Shown: positions 32,783-41,282 of the stretch, in pieces | Layout: every line of letters begins with the position of its first letter | Position numbering within the stretch: position 1 is the first letter of the stretch | From: Okibacterium fritillariae | GTDB lineage: Bacteria; Actinomycetota; Actinomycetes; Actinomycetales; Microbacteriaceae | DNA length: 64,000 bases | Assembly: GCF_900167575.1 (NCBI RefSeq) | Contig: NZ_FUZP01000003.1 | Location: 62,001-126,000 of the forward strand | Direction: 5' to 3' | Notes under the pieces: model-generated | The model's database searches: none | Seen by the model: only the letters and a program-made list of their open reading frames with translations | What the model was told of the DNA's origin: nothing | Translations under genes and position numbers: made by a program

Positions 32783-32798
32783 GGTTCCCATGGGAACC
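32783..32798. promoter_or_regulatory. perfect 16-bp palindrome across the ice-binding protein start codon
   Basis: GGTTCCCATGGGAACC is fully self-complementary and is centred on the ATG. It could be an operator or could make mRNA dimers/hairpins that hide the start; no ribosome site is strong here. Confidence 0.4.
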
Positions 32799-33980
32799 GA
32801 CACGCAGAAACACGCCACTATTCACCGCACCGGTCTTCGCCGGCGCCCGATCGGTCTGTTCGGGGGCGCGGCCCTAGCCGTCGCCGGCACGGCCGCACTC
32901 ATCATCAACCTCGGCGCACCGGCGGCCTTCGCCGCCGAAGCCCCCGTCGGCCTCGGGGCCGTCGCCAGCTACTCGGTCCTGGGCGGCGAGACCGTGACCA
33001 ACACGGGCCTCACGGTTCTCGACGGAGACCTCGGCACGACACCCGGCTCGGCCATCACGGGCTTCCCGCCCGGCATCGTCGGCGGCACGACCCGCGTCGA
33101 GGCCGCAGCGGCCGACGCCAAAGCATCCCTGCTCGTCGCCTATGACGACGCCAGGAGCCGCGCCACCACCGCGAGCGTCGCGGGCGACCTCGTCGGCCAG
33201 ACCCTCGTCGGCGGCGTCTACACCGCCTCCGGCCCCCTCGCGGTCTCGGGCACCCTGACGCTCGACGCGCAGGGCGACCCCAACGCGGTCTTCATCTTCC
33301 AGGCCGCCAGCACGCTCATCACCGCCTCGAGCAGCCGCATCGCGCTTCTCGACGGCGCGTCCAGCTGCAACGTCTACTGGCAGGTCGCCGAGTCGGCCAC
33401 GCTCGGCACGAACTCGCGCTTCACCGGCACCATCATGGCGCTGCAGTCGATCTCGGTGACCACCGGCACCCGCGTGGACGGCCGCGCGCTGGCCCGCAAC
33501 GGGCAGGTCTCGCTGCAGTCCAACGTCTTCCAGTCGACGACGTGCGTCACGGCGCCCATCATCAGCACGCCGACCGACACGGCAACACCTCCCGGAACGG
33601 GCACACCCACCGACGGCGGAACCGGCGGCCCCGGCACCCCGACCGACGGCGGAACGGGCGGACCGGGAACGCCGACCGACGGCGGAACGGGCGGACCCGG
33701 CACACCCACCGACGGCGGACCCGGCACCCCCGGTAACGGCACCCCCGGCACCGGCACCCCCACCGACAACGGCGGCGTGCTGATCGTTCCGACCTCCACG
33801 CGCGGCCCGAACGGTGGCGGCAACGCCAACGGCAACTCGCCCGACTCGCTCGCCAACTCGGGTGCCGATTCGGCGGCCAACGGATGGATCGGCGTCACGG
33901 CACTGGGCCTCGTCATCGGTGGCCTCGGCCTCGCCGGAGTCAGCCTGCGTCGCCGCGAGAACGCTCGCACGAAGGCGTAA
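32790..33980 (+). CDS. DUF3494 ice-binding protein with repeat linker and LANSG sorting tail
   Basis: A 396-residue exported protein. Signal peptide (about 20-49), then an ice-binding DUF3494 beta-helix (about 52-250) with GDLGTTPGSAITGFPPG, AYDDARSR, LTLDAQGDPNAVFIFQAAS and ARNGQVSLQSN. A linker of three and a half GTPTDGGTGGP-type repeats follows, then LANSG, a membrane helix and RRRENARTKA, consistent with sortase anchoring. Such proteins bind ice crystals and inhibit recrystallisation or act as ice adhesins in cold-living microbes. A clear terminator follows. Confidence 0.9.
   Translation: MGTDTQKHATIHRTGLRRRPIGLFGGAALAVAGTAALIINLGAPAAFAAEAPVGLGAVASYSVLGGETVTNTGLTVLDGDLGTTPGSAITGFPPGIVGGTTRVEAAAADAKASLLVAYDDARSRATTASVAGDLVGQTLVGGVYTASGPLAVSGTLTLDAQGDPNAVFIFQAASTLITASSSRIALLDGASSCNVYWQVAESATLGTNSRFTGTIMALQSISVTTGTRVDGRALARNGQVSLQSNVFQSTTCVTAPIISTPTDTATPPGTGTPTDGGTGGPGTPTDGGTGGPGTPTDGGTGGPGTPTDGGPGTPGNGTPGTGTPTDNGGVLIVPTSTRGPNGGGNANGNSPDSLANSGADSAANGWIGVTALGLVIGGLGLAGVSLRRRENARTKA
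33603..33725 (+). repeat. 33-bp coding repeats in ice-binding protein linker
   Basis: Three 33-bp units (33603-33635, 33636-33668, 33669-33701) and a partial fourth encode TPTDGGTGGPG. They form a flexible stalk between the ice-binding domain and the wall anchor, prone to copy-number change. Confidence 0.8.
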
Positions 33981-33992
33981 CCACCCACAGAG

Positions 33993-34032
33993 AACGGCCG
34001 TCCGCTCCCCCACGGAGTGCGGGCGGCCGTTT
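33993..34032 (+). terminator. terminator after ice-binding protein gene
   Basis: AACGGCCG-CCGC ... GCGG-CGGCCGTT stem followed by TTTTAG, 12 bp past the stop. Confidence 0.8.
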
Positions 34033-34257
34033 TAGTTTGCGCACACCGAGGCTGGGTGCGCTTCACGTCGCTCGCTGCTGGTCCCCCGCTGCTCATCGCC
34101 CGCTGCACGCTGCTCATCTGCCGTCGCACGCGCCTCGTCGCCCGCTGCTCGCGGTTCGGACATCGCCGACGACCGGCGTCTCACTAGCGGCGCGCTACTG
34201 TCGTGAGAACGGCCCGCTCGCCGATCTCACGTTCGGGTGCGCCCGCGCGTCTTCCCC

Positions 34258-34776
34258 ATGATGACAACGAAACCGCCTTTCGACAGGGTCGTGACCGAAC
34301 ACGGCGAGACGGTCCTGCGCGTCTGCCGCGCCGTGCTGGGTGCGCACACCGACGCGGACGACGCCTGGTCCGAGACGTTCCTCGCGGCCCTCGGGGCGTG
34401 GCCCGCTCTCCCCCTGACAGCCAACGTCGAGGCGTGGCTCGTGACCATCGCGCACCGCAAGGCCATCGACATCACGCGCGCCCGCAGCCGCCACGCCATC
34501 CCCGTCGGCGACCTCCCCGAGCGCGCGTCCACGCGGGGCATTCCGGATGCCGGTGACCTCGACCTCTGGGCGGCGCTCGCCACCCTGCCGCACAAGCAGC
34601 GCCTGGCGGTCGCCTACCACCACCTCGGCGGCCTCCCCTATCGCGACGTCGCCGAGCTCCTGGGCGGGTCGACGGATGCCGCACGCCGCGCCGCCGCCGA
34701 CGGCATGACGTCCCTGCGCGCCATCCTCGTCGACCCGCCTTCCCCCACCGATTTCCTGTCTAAGGAGACCTCATGA
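34258..34776 (+). CDS. ECF-type RNA polymerase sigma factor
   Basis: A 172-residue protein with region 2 (VVTEHGETVLRVCRAVLGAH, DADDAWSETFLAALGAW, WLVTIAHRKAID) and region 4 (LPHKQRLAVAYHHLGGLPYR, then DVAELLGGSTDAARRAAADG). It lacks extra C-terminal domains. Start ATG 34258 is weakly supported (poor ribosome site); a GTG at 34237 is possible. No anti-sigma factor follows. Instead the stop overlaps the Ogt gene by 4 bp, suggesting a sigma factor tied to alkylation-damage repair. Confidence 0.88.
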   Translation: MMTTKPPFDRVVTEHGETVLRVCRAVLGAHTDADDAWSETFLAALGAWPALPLTANVEAWLVTIAHRKAIDITRARSRHAIPVGDLPERASTRGIPDAGDLDLWAALATLPHKQRLAVAYHHLGGLPYRDVAELLGGSTDAARRAAADGMTSLRAILVDPPSPTDFLSKETS

Positions 34777-35399
34777 CCGAGCACGACCAGTCCGCTCGCC
34801 TCGATCTGCTCCCCGTCCCGCCGACACCGCCCGCGCACCTCGACGCGTTGCGCGCCCGCCTGGCCGACGCGGCCGCCGACGCCGAGCTGCTCGACCTGGC
34901 GTTCCGCACGATCGACAGCCCCGTCGGCGACCTGCTGCTCGCGACATCCGCACAGGGTCTCGTGCGCGTCGCCTTCGCCAACGAGAACTTCGACGCCGTG
35001 CTCGACACGCTCGGAGCCGCAGTGGGTCGACGCATCCTGAACGCCCCCGCCCGACTGGACGCCCCGGCCCGCCAGCTCGACGACTATTTCGCGGGTCGCC
35101 GCAGGGCCTTCGACCTCACCCTCGACCTGCGGCTCTCCGCCGGTTTTCGCCGACTCGTGCAGCAGCACCTGCCCGAGATCCCCTACGGCCGCACGGCGTC
35201 CTACAAGGAAATGGCAGCGCTCGTCGGCAATCCCGGAGCCGTGCGCGCGGTCGGCACGGCGTGCTCGACGAACCCGTTGCCCATCGTGGTTCCGTGCCAC
35301 CGGGTCGTGCGCTCGGACGGCTCACTCGGCGGCTACATCGGCGGGTTCGCGGCCAAACAGGCGCTCCTCGACCTGGAGCATGCGGCCGCACAGCCGTGA
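34773..35399 (+). CDS. ogt: methylated-DNA-[protein]-cysteine S-methyltransferase
   Basis: A 208-residue suicide enzyme that takes methyl groups from O6-methylguanine. The catalytic site IVVPCHRVVRSDGSLGGYIG is complete (PCHR), preceded by the helix-turn-helix region PYGRTASYKEMAALVGNPGA. An extra N-terminal stretch of about 45 residues (helical, Leu/Ala/Asp-rich) precedes the usual start of the domain. ATGA overlap with the sigma factor gene couples their translation. Confidence 0.93.
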   Translation: MTEHDQSARLDLLPVPPTPPAHLDALRARLADAAADAELLDLAFRTIDSPVGDLLLATSAQGLVRVAFANENFDAVLDTLGAAVGRRILNAPARLDAPARQLDDYFAGRRRAFDLTLDLRLSAGFRRLVQQHLPEIPYGRTASYKEMAALVGNPGAVRAVGTACSTNPLPIVVPCHRVVRSDGSLGGYIGGFAAKQALLDLEHAAAQP

Positions 35400-35454
35400 T
35401 TCTGGTCCGCTGAGCGCGCTCACGAGACGGCTTCCGTCAAGCGCGAGCCCCGGC

Positions 35455-35832
35455 TCAGAAGCGCTCGGGTTCGGCCTTCGCCTCGTCGATCAGGTCCTCG
35501 AACATGACCAACACGTCATACCGCCAGCGCAGCGGGATGTCGTGCAACGCGTCGCCGCGCCGGTCGATGTCGGTCAGCGCCGCCCAATCGAGCGCCGCGT
35601 CGATCTCGTCCGGCAGCGAGGCATCCACGAAGGCCGCCTCGGCCTCGGAGAACGTCATGGTCTCTTCGATGTCCTCGTTGACGCCGTCCTGGCTTTCCAG
35701 CACGAATTGCTCGAGGTCTTCAAGCTCGTCGGCGTCGACCGCGGCGAGCGCCGCCAACGCCTGGTCATAGCTCACCAACTGGTCGGTTGGAAAAGCCCTC
35801 AGGTTGATCGTGCCATCGCTCGTGAGCCACAT
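35455..35832 (-). CDS. small acidic protein of unknown function
   Basis: A 125-residue, strongly acidic soluble protein (many Asp/Glu, e.g. AAVDADELEDLEQFVLESQD). It opens MWLTSDGTINLRAFPTDQLV and has no signal or membrane helix. I do not recognise a family. It is convergent with ogt and divergent from the amino-acid permease. Base composition and codon use match its neighbours. Confidence 0.65.
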   Translation of the reverse strand: MWLTSDGTINLRAFPTDQLVSYDQALAALAAVDADELEDLEQFVLESQDGVNEDIEETMTFSEAEAAFVDASLPDEIDAALDWAALTDIDRRGDALHDIPLRWRYDVLVMFEDLIDEAKAEPERF

Positions 35833-35969
35833 ACTTCGAGCTTAGGCGGTCGCGCAGACGCGGCGCCCGACATCCGCTCGAGAGAGCCCCCCACTGGCAC
35901 CCGAACGGGGGCTATGCTTGGTGCAGGCGACTCAGAGTCGAGCCGCTTCCGCTGACACCGGGAGTACCC

Positions 35970-37418
35970 ATGAGCACCAACGATCACTCGCAATCGATCA
36001 TGCGCAAGAAGCCCATCGACGCGCCGGGCGACGAGTCCCAGGGCTCGAAGCTCTTCAAGAGCCTCGGCCTCTGGCAGCTCACCGCCATCGGCGTGGGCGG
36101 CATCATCGGCGTCGGCATCTTCTCGCTCGCCGGCCTCGTGGCGCACGGCAGCGACACCTCGGCCGCGGTCGGCCCCGGCGTGCTGTTCTCGTTCCTCATC
36201 GCGGGCCTCGCGTCGGCGGCCGCAGCCCTCTCCTACGCCGAGTTCGCGGGCATGATTCCACGCGCCGGCTCGGCCTACACCTACGGTTACGTGGCCCTCG
36301 GCGAGATCATCGGATGGTTCATCGGCTGGGATCTGCTGCTCGAATACGTCGCCATCGTGGCGGTCGTCGCGATCGGCATCTCGGGCTACTTCGATGCGGC
36401 ACTGTCGGGCATCGGCATCCATATGCCCGCGTGGATGACGTCGACCGCCGACGAGGGTAAGGGCGGCGTGATCAACCTGCCCGCCATCGTCGTCTGCCTG
36501 CTCGTGACCTTCATCCTGAGCCGCGGCACGAAGGCGTTCGGGCGGTTCGAGCTCGTCGCCGTGGCCATCAAGGTCGTGCTCATCCTGTTCATCATCGGGC
36601 TCGGCGTGTTCTACATCGACACCGCCAACTACGACCCGTTCCTGCCCAACGGCTTCGGGCCCGTGTTCGCGGGCGCCGCCACCGTGTTCTTCGCCGTGTT
36701 CGGCTACGACGCCATGTCGACGGCGGCCGAGGAGGCCAAGGACGGCAAGAAGCACATGCCGAAGGCCATCATCCTGTCGCTCGTCATCGCCATGCTGCTC
36801 TATGTGGCCGCAACGCTGGTGCTGACCGGCATGCAGAACTACACCGAGATCGACCCGACGGCCGGGTTCGCGTCGGCGTTCTCGAGCGTGGGGCTGCCCG
36901 TGATCGCCACGATCATCGCCGTCTTCGCCGTGCTGTCGATCCTCACCGTCATGCTCACGTTCCTGTTGGGCGTCACGCGCGTGTGGTTCTCGATGAGCCG
37001 CGACGGCCTACTGCCCGGCTGGTTCGCCAAGACCGACCGTCGGGGTGTTCCGCAGCGCGTCACCTGGATCGCCGGAGCGGCCGCGGCCGTCCTCGCCGGA
37101 ATCCTGCCCATCAAGCAGGTCGCCGATCTGACCAACATCGGCATCCTCGCCGCGTTCGTGGTGGTGTGCGTGGCCGTGATCGTGTTCCGCCGCACCAAGC
37201 CCGATGCGCCGCGCACGTTCCGTTTGCCCTGGATGCCCGTGGTGCCCGCATTCGGCGTGCTCGCCTCAGGCTTCCTCATCTTGCAACTGCACTGGGAGAC
37301 CTGGCTGCGGTTCGGCATCTGGCTCGTGATCGGCCTCATCATCTACTTCGCGTATGGCCGCCGCCACTCCCTTATGAACCCCGACAGCCCCCGGCATCAG
37401 GTGAATCAACACTCGTAG
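35970..37418 (+). CDS. APC-family amino acid permease (CAT/YhdG-like)
   Basis: A 482-residue protein with about 12-13 membrane helices and the APC signature GLWQLTAIGVGGIIGVGIFS, plus FAGMIPRAGSAYTYGYVALG and FFAVFGYDAMSTAAEEAKDG, typical of cationic-amino-acid-transporter-like permeases. GGGAG lies before ATG 35970. A TATGCT -10-like hexamer is found about 50 bp upstream. It is convergent with the glutaminase gene, 13 bp away; glutamine or glutamate transport would fit but is only inferred. Confidence 0.88.
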   Translation: MSTNDHSQSIMRKKPIDAPGDESQGSKLFKSLGLWQLTAIGVGGIIGVGIFSLAGLVAHGSDTSAAVGPGVLFSFLIAGLASAAAALSYAEFAGMIPRAGSAYTYGYVALGEIIGWFIGWDLLLEYVAIVAVVAIGISGYFDAALSGIGIHMPAWMTSTADEGKGGVINLPAIVVCLLVTFILSRGTKAFGRFELVAVAIKVVLILFIIGLGVFYIDTANYDPFLPNGFGPVFAGAATVFFAVFGYDAMSTAAEEAKDGKKHMPKAIILSLVIAMLLYVAATLVLTGMQNYTEIDPTAGFASAFSSVGLPVIATIIAVFAVLSILTVMLTFLLGVTRVWFSMSRDGLLPGWFAKTDRRGVPQRVTWIAGAAAAVLAGILPIKQVADLTNIGILAAFVVVCVAVIVFRRTKPDAPRTFRLPWMPVVPAFGVLASGFLILQLHWETWLRFGIWLVIGLIIYFAYGRRHSLMNPDSPRHQVNQHS

Positions 37419-37431
37419 ACATCCTTACGGC

Positions 37432-38616
37432 TCAGTCGAGGTCAGCCTTGACCTGATTCCAGGGCACGTTATCGCCCTTCTCGGCCATCGCATCGTCGAA
37501 TGCCGCAGCGTCTTCGGCGTCCTCGCGCGCCTCCTCCTGGTCGGAGAGGTCGTGGGCCCGCTCGTCGATCTCCTCGCCGGATGCGTCGTCATCGTCGGCC
37601 GCTTCGGCGGTGGCCGTCATCGAGGCTTCGGCGAAGGCATCCGAGGCGAACACGTTGAGCCCCAGGGCACGGGACAGGAACGCCGTGGCCTGTTTGCCGC
37701 GCACACTGTTGCCGGCGTCGTCGAGCGGCGGCGAGAACACGCCGATGCCCGCCTTGCCGGGCGCGACCGTGACGATGCCGCCGGAGACCCCCGATTTGCC
37801 GGGGATTCCGACCTCGAACAGCCACTCGCCCGAGCGCTCGTAGAGGCCGTTCGCGGCGAGCACCGCCAGGGTGTCGCGGCACACGTGCGGCGCCACGACG
37901 CGCTCCTTCGTGATCGGGTTAACCCCGCCATCCGCCAGCGTCGCCCCCATGACGGCGAGGTCGCGGGCCGTCACGAGAAGCGAGCACTGCTTCGTATAGA
38001 CGTCGACCACCTCGAGCGGATCCTTCTCGATGCGCCCATAGCTCTCGAGCAGGCGCGCGATGGCCTGGTTGCGCTGATTGCCGGCGCGCTCCGAGCGATA
38101 GACGTCGTCGTCCAAGACCAGGTGGCGGCCCGCGAAAGCCGAGAGCCCCTTCCAGATCCAGCGCCACTGTTCGTCGCCCGTGCCGGGGGCGAGGGATGTC
38201 GTGGTCAGCGCCCCGGCGTTCACCATGGGGTTCATGGGGTGCCCGTCGTTGAGCTCGATCGCGACGACCGAGTTGAACGGCATGCCCGTGTTGTTCACGC
38301 CCACGCGCTCGTAGGTGGCGTCGTGCCCGAGCTCTTCACAGACGAGCGCATAGACGAAGGCCTTCGAGATCGATTGGATCGAGAACGCGTGATCGGTGTC
38401 GCCCGCGTCGTGCGCATCGCCCGAGACGTCGACCACCGATACGCCGAAGAGGTTCGGGTCGGCATCGGCCAGCGCGGGGATGTAATCGGCGACGGACCCG
38501 CCCTCGAGCGATTGGTTCCTCTGGTGCGCCTCCTCCACGAACTCCTCGACGAGATCGGGCGCGGGCAGCGTGCCCGTCGAAACGCGTTCGGGAACGTCGT
38601 GCAGGTCGAATTTCAT
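37432..38616 (-). CDS. glsA: glutaminase (serine-dependent, GlsA type)
   Basis: A 394-residue enzyme hydrolysing glutamine to glutamate and ammonia. The beta-lactamase-like core shows SIQSISKAFVYALV (nucleophilic Ser and Lys of SxxK), NNTGMPFNSVVAIE, HPMNPMVNAGALTTTSLAPG, QCSLLVTARDLAVMGATLADGG-type and SGVSGGIVTVAPGKAGI segments. The core is about 310 residues as usual. The final 70 or so are an unusually acidic tail (DDDDASGEEIDERAHDLSD onward). ATG 38616 starts the conserved domain; the longer upstream frame is non-coding in character. Confidence 0.93.
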   Translation of the reverse strand: MKFDLHDVPERVSTGTLPAPDLVEEFVEEAHQRNQSLEGGSVADYIPALADADPNLFGVSVVDVSGDAHDAGDTDHAFSIQSISKAFVYALVCEELGHDATYERVGVNNTGMPFNSVVAIELNDGHPMNPMVNAGALTTTSLAPGTGDEQWRWIWKGLSAFAGRHLVLDDDVYRSERAGNQRNQAIARLLESYGRIEKDPLEVVDVYTKQCSLLVTARDLAVMGATLADGGVNPITKERVVAPHVCRDTLAVLAANGLYERSGEWLFEVGIPGKSGVSGGIVTVAPGKAGIGVFSPPLDDAGNSVRGKQATAFLSRALGLNVFASDAFAEASMTATAEAADDDDASGEEIDERAHDLSDQEEAREDAEDAAAFDDAMAEKGDNVPWNQVKADLD

Positions 38617-38864
38617 GCGGTCCTCTCCAGCACCGCGCGATCCACGGCCTGTGCACCCATTATCCCGGGCGCTCAGGAACGGGCTCCCGCTGCCGACTCC
38701 CAGAGCTGCGTGCTTCAGACCCGGTCGCCGCCACCACGGGCCTTGGCCGATCGGCCGGGTCGCGGTCATCCTGCAGGACCGTTTCGCCCGAACGAAGGGG
38801 GCCCAAAGGCTGAGGCGCCCTCACGAACGCCTGCGTAGCGTCGGAGCGAGGGAAAAGGGGACCG

Positions 38865-40151
38865 ATGCACACGACGGCAGAACTGACGGTGGATGCCGCA
38901 GCCATCGCCCACAACACGCGCATGTTCAGCGAGCGCACCGCCGGGCAGCTCATGGCCGTGCTCAAAGCCGACGGCTTCGGACACGGCAGCCTCGCACCCC
39001 TCGTGCTCGCGAACGGCGCCGACTGGTTGGGCGTGACGAGCATCGCCGAGGCGATGACCCTGCGCGCCGAAGCGCCCGCGGCCCCGCTCCTGAGTTGGCT
39101 CAACCCGCTCGACGCCGACTATGAGGCGGCGATCCGCGCCGACGTCGACCTGGCCGTGTCGAGCATGAGGCAGCTGCGATTCGTGGCGGCCGCGGCATCC
39201 CGTGCCCGTCGCGCCGCCCGCGTGCACCTGCACCTCGACGTGGGCATGAACCGCGACGGTGCGCCTCGCGGCGAATGGGCGGCGCTGTGCGAGATGGCCC
39301 GGCTGTGGCAGGCCCAGGGGTCGATCGACGTGGTGGGCGTCATGGGGCACCTGTCGAGCGCCTCAGACCCGACCTCACCCGAAACCGATCGCGAGCGCAT
39401 GATCTTCGACAACGGCGTGCGGGTGGCTCGCCGCCGCGGACTCTCGCCGAGGATTCGTCACCTGGCGGCGAGCGCCGCGACACTCACCCGGCCCGACACG
39501 CACTATGAACTTAGCCGCGTGGGCGCCGGGCTCTATGGCATCGACCCGTCGCGCACGGTGGCGCTGCGACCGGCGCTCACCTTGACGGCCCCGGTCGTCT
39601 CGGTGCGGCGCGTGCCCCGCGGTTCGGGCGTCGGCTATGGGCACACCTATACGACGTCCTCCGAGACCACGCTCGCGCTCCTGCCGCTCGGTTACGGCGA
39701 TGGTTTGCCGCGCACGGCCTCGGGCCGCGCCTTCGTGCAGCTGCGCCGCCGCCGCTACCCCGTCGTCGGCCTGTTCTCGATGGACCAGATCGTGGTGGAT
39801 GTCGGCAACGACGGCATCCAGCCGGGCGAACGCGCCACGGTGTTCGGGCCCGGAACCTCCGGCGAACCGACCGTGGCCGAGTGGGCCGACTGGGCGGGCA
39901 CGCTCGAACACGACATCGTCGTCGGCGTCGGCGCGCGCGTGCACCGGGTCGACCGGCGCACCATCCCGGCGGCTGCGGCGGCATCTGCTGCCATCCCGCA
40001 ACCGACCGGCCTGCCGGAACCCATTGCGCCGCCGGAACCGAGTGGCCCGCCGACATCCCCGGCCGTGCCCGCCCTCGCCCGTTCGACCGATCGACCCACC
40101 GGCAGCGACCGGGCCCTCCCCCGACGAAAGAAGAATTGTGCAGCGATCTGA
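38865..40151 (+). CDS. alr: alanine racemase
   Basis: The 428-residue PLP enzyme interconverts L- and D-alanine. The PLP lysine lies in LKADGFGHG near residue 34 (Phe replaces the more usual Tyr). HLHLDVGMNRDGAP, YELSRVGAGLYGID, the second catalytic Tyr region GVGYGHTY, and LPLGYGDGLPR are present. The last 60 residues are a Pro/Ala/Ser-rich extension, unlike typical Alr. AAAAGGGGA precedes ATG. Its end overlaps ddl by 14 bp, making a dedicated D-Ala-D-Ala operon. Confidence 0.92.
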   Translation: MHTTAELTVDAAAIAHNTRMFSERTAGQLMAVLKADGFGHGSLAPLVLANGADWLGVTSIAEAMTLRAEAPAAPLLSWLNPLDADYEAAIRADVDLAVSSMRQLRFVAAAASRARRAARVHLHLDVGMNRDGAPRGEWAALCEMARLWQAQGSIDVVGVMGHLSSASDPTSPETDRERMIFDNGVRVARRRGLSPRIRHLAASAATLTRPDTHYELSRVGAGLYGIDPSRTVALRPALTLTAPVVSVRRVPRGSGVGYGHTYTTSSETTLALLPLGYGDGLPRTASGRAFVQLRRRRYPVVGLFSMDQIVVDVGNDGIQPGERATVFGPGTSGEPTVAEWADWAGTLEHDIVVGVGARVHRVDRRTIPAAAAASAAIPQPTGLPEPIAPPEPSGPPTSPAVPALARSTDRPTGSDRALPRRKKNCAAI

Positions 40152-41172
40152 TCTGACCCCCGACGAACGCATCCGCGTGTGCGTGATCGGTGGCGGCGCC
40201 TCCGGCGAACACGACGTCTCTCTGGCCTCGGCCGCTGGCATCGCGGGGGCACTCGACCGTGAGCGGTATGACGTCTATCGCCTCACGATCGGCCGGGACG
40301 GCGGGTGGTTCGATGGTTCGGCCACTGACGAACGCTCGCGTCTGACGGCGGCCGAGGCGGTGGCGGGGCTCGAGGGGATGGATGTCGTGTTCCCCGCGCT
40401 GCACGGCGTGAACGGGGAGGACGGCACGATGGCGGCCCTCATGGGGGTGGTGCGGGTGCCTGTCGTGGGGGGAGGCATCCGACCGGGTGCCCTGGCGATG
40501 GACAAATGGGTGACCAAACTCATCGCCGGGGCGCTCGGCATCGCGACCGCACCCGCCGTCTACGTCGTCGGGGGCCGGGTCGTGGCGGGAGGCGGGGTGT
40601 CGTCTCCCGCCATCTCGGTCGCCGAGGGCGTCTCCGTCGCGGGCCTCACGTATCCCGTCGTCGTGAAACCGGTTGCGGCCGGGTCGAGTCACGGCGTGAG
40701 TGTTGTGGCCCAGGCATCCGACCTGCCGGCCGCTGTCGACGAAGCCCGCCGCCACGACGAGCACGTGCTGATCGAACAGTTCGTCGAGGGCCGCGAGGTG
40801 GATGTCGCGGTACTCGAACACGCCGACGGCCGCCGCACCATCGGCCCCGCGCTCGAGATCGCCGTCGACAAGGGAGACGTCTTCGACACCGACCAGAAGT
40901 ACGGCGGCCACGTGCCCTTCGTCATCCCGGCGCGCGTCACCGACCCCGAGCTCGAGGCCCTGCGCACGGCCGCCGACACCCTCTTCACGGCGCTTGGCTG
41001 CCGCGGCATCGCACGCTTCGACTTCTTCGTCACCCCCGGCGGCGTCCTCCTCAACGAGGTCAACACCATGCCCGGCTTCACCCCCGACTCGCAGGTGCCG
41101 AAGATGTTCGACGCCATCGGCATCCCTTACGCCACCCTCCTCGACGAACTCCTCGCCACCGCCCGCGCCTGA
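40138..41172 (+). CDS. ddl: D-alanine--D-alanine ligase
   Basis: The 344-residue ATP-grasp enzyme joins two D-alanines for peptidoglycan. Visible motifs: GGGASGEHDVSLASA (catalytic Glu), FPALHGVNGEDGT, MDKWVTKLIAGALGI, VVKPVAAGSSHGVSVV, DQKYGGH in the omega loop, and LLNEVNTMPGFTPDSQVPKM. The KY pair in the omega loop favours D-Ala-D-Ala over D-Ala-D-Lac/Ser specificity seen in Van ligases. GTG 40138 has GAAAGAAG upstream and lies inside the alr 3' end. Confidence 0.93.
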   Translation: MQRSDLTPDERIRVCVIGGGASGEHDVSLASAAGIAGALDRERYDVYRLTIGRDGGWFDGSATDERSRLTAAEAVAGLEGMDVVFPALHGVNGEDGTMAALMGVVRVPVVGGGIRPGALAMDKWVTKLIAGALGIATAPAVYVVGGRVVAGGGVSSPAISVAEGVSVAGLTYPVVVKPVAAGSSHGVSVVAQASDLPAAVDEARRHDEHVLIEQFVEGREVDVAVLEHADGRRTIGPALEIAVDKGDVFDTDQKYGGHVPFVIPARVTDPELEALRTAADTLFTALGCRGIARFDFFVTPGGVLLNEVNTMPGFTPDSQVPKMFDAIGIPYATLLDELLATARA

Positions 41173-41282
41173 GTCCTCGGACGTGAGGTCACCCGAGGGC
41201 GCACGTCACGTCGAGCGCAGGCCCGCGCATCCCGTATTTTTGAGGGAGGGCCGGTCGGGCCCGACGACCAGGGGGATGCTGC

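Noticed and set aside
33603-33725. 33-bp repeats considered as a CRISPR array
   Set aside because: Contiguous, in frame, and encode the TPTDGGTGGPG stalk of the ice-binding protein.
34034-34250. Repeated GCTGCTC-like words after the ice-binding protein gene, considered as a repeat element
   Set aside because: Irregular spacing and low-order similarity typical of GC-rich noncoding sequence; no consistent unit.
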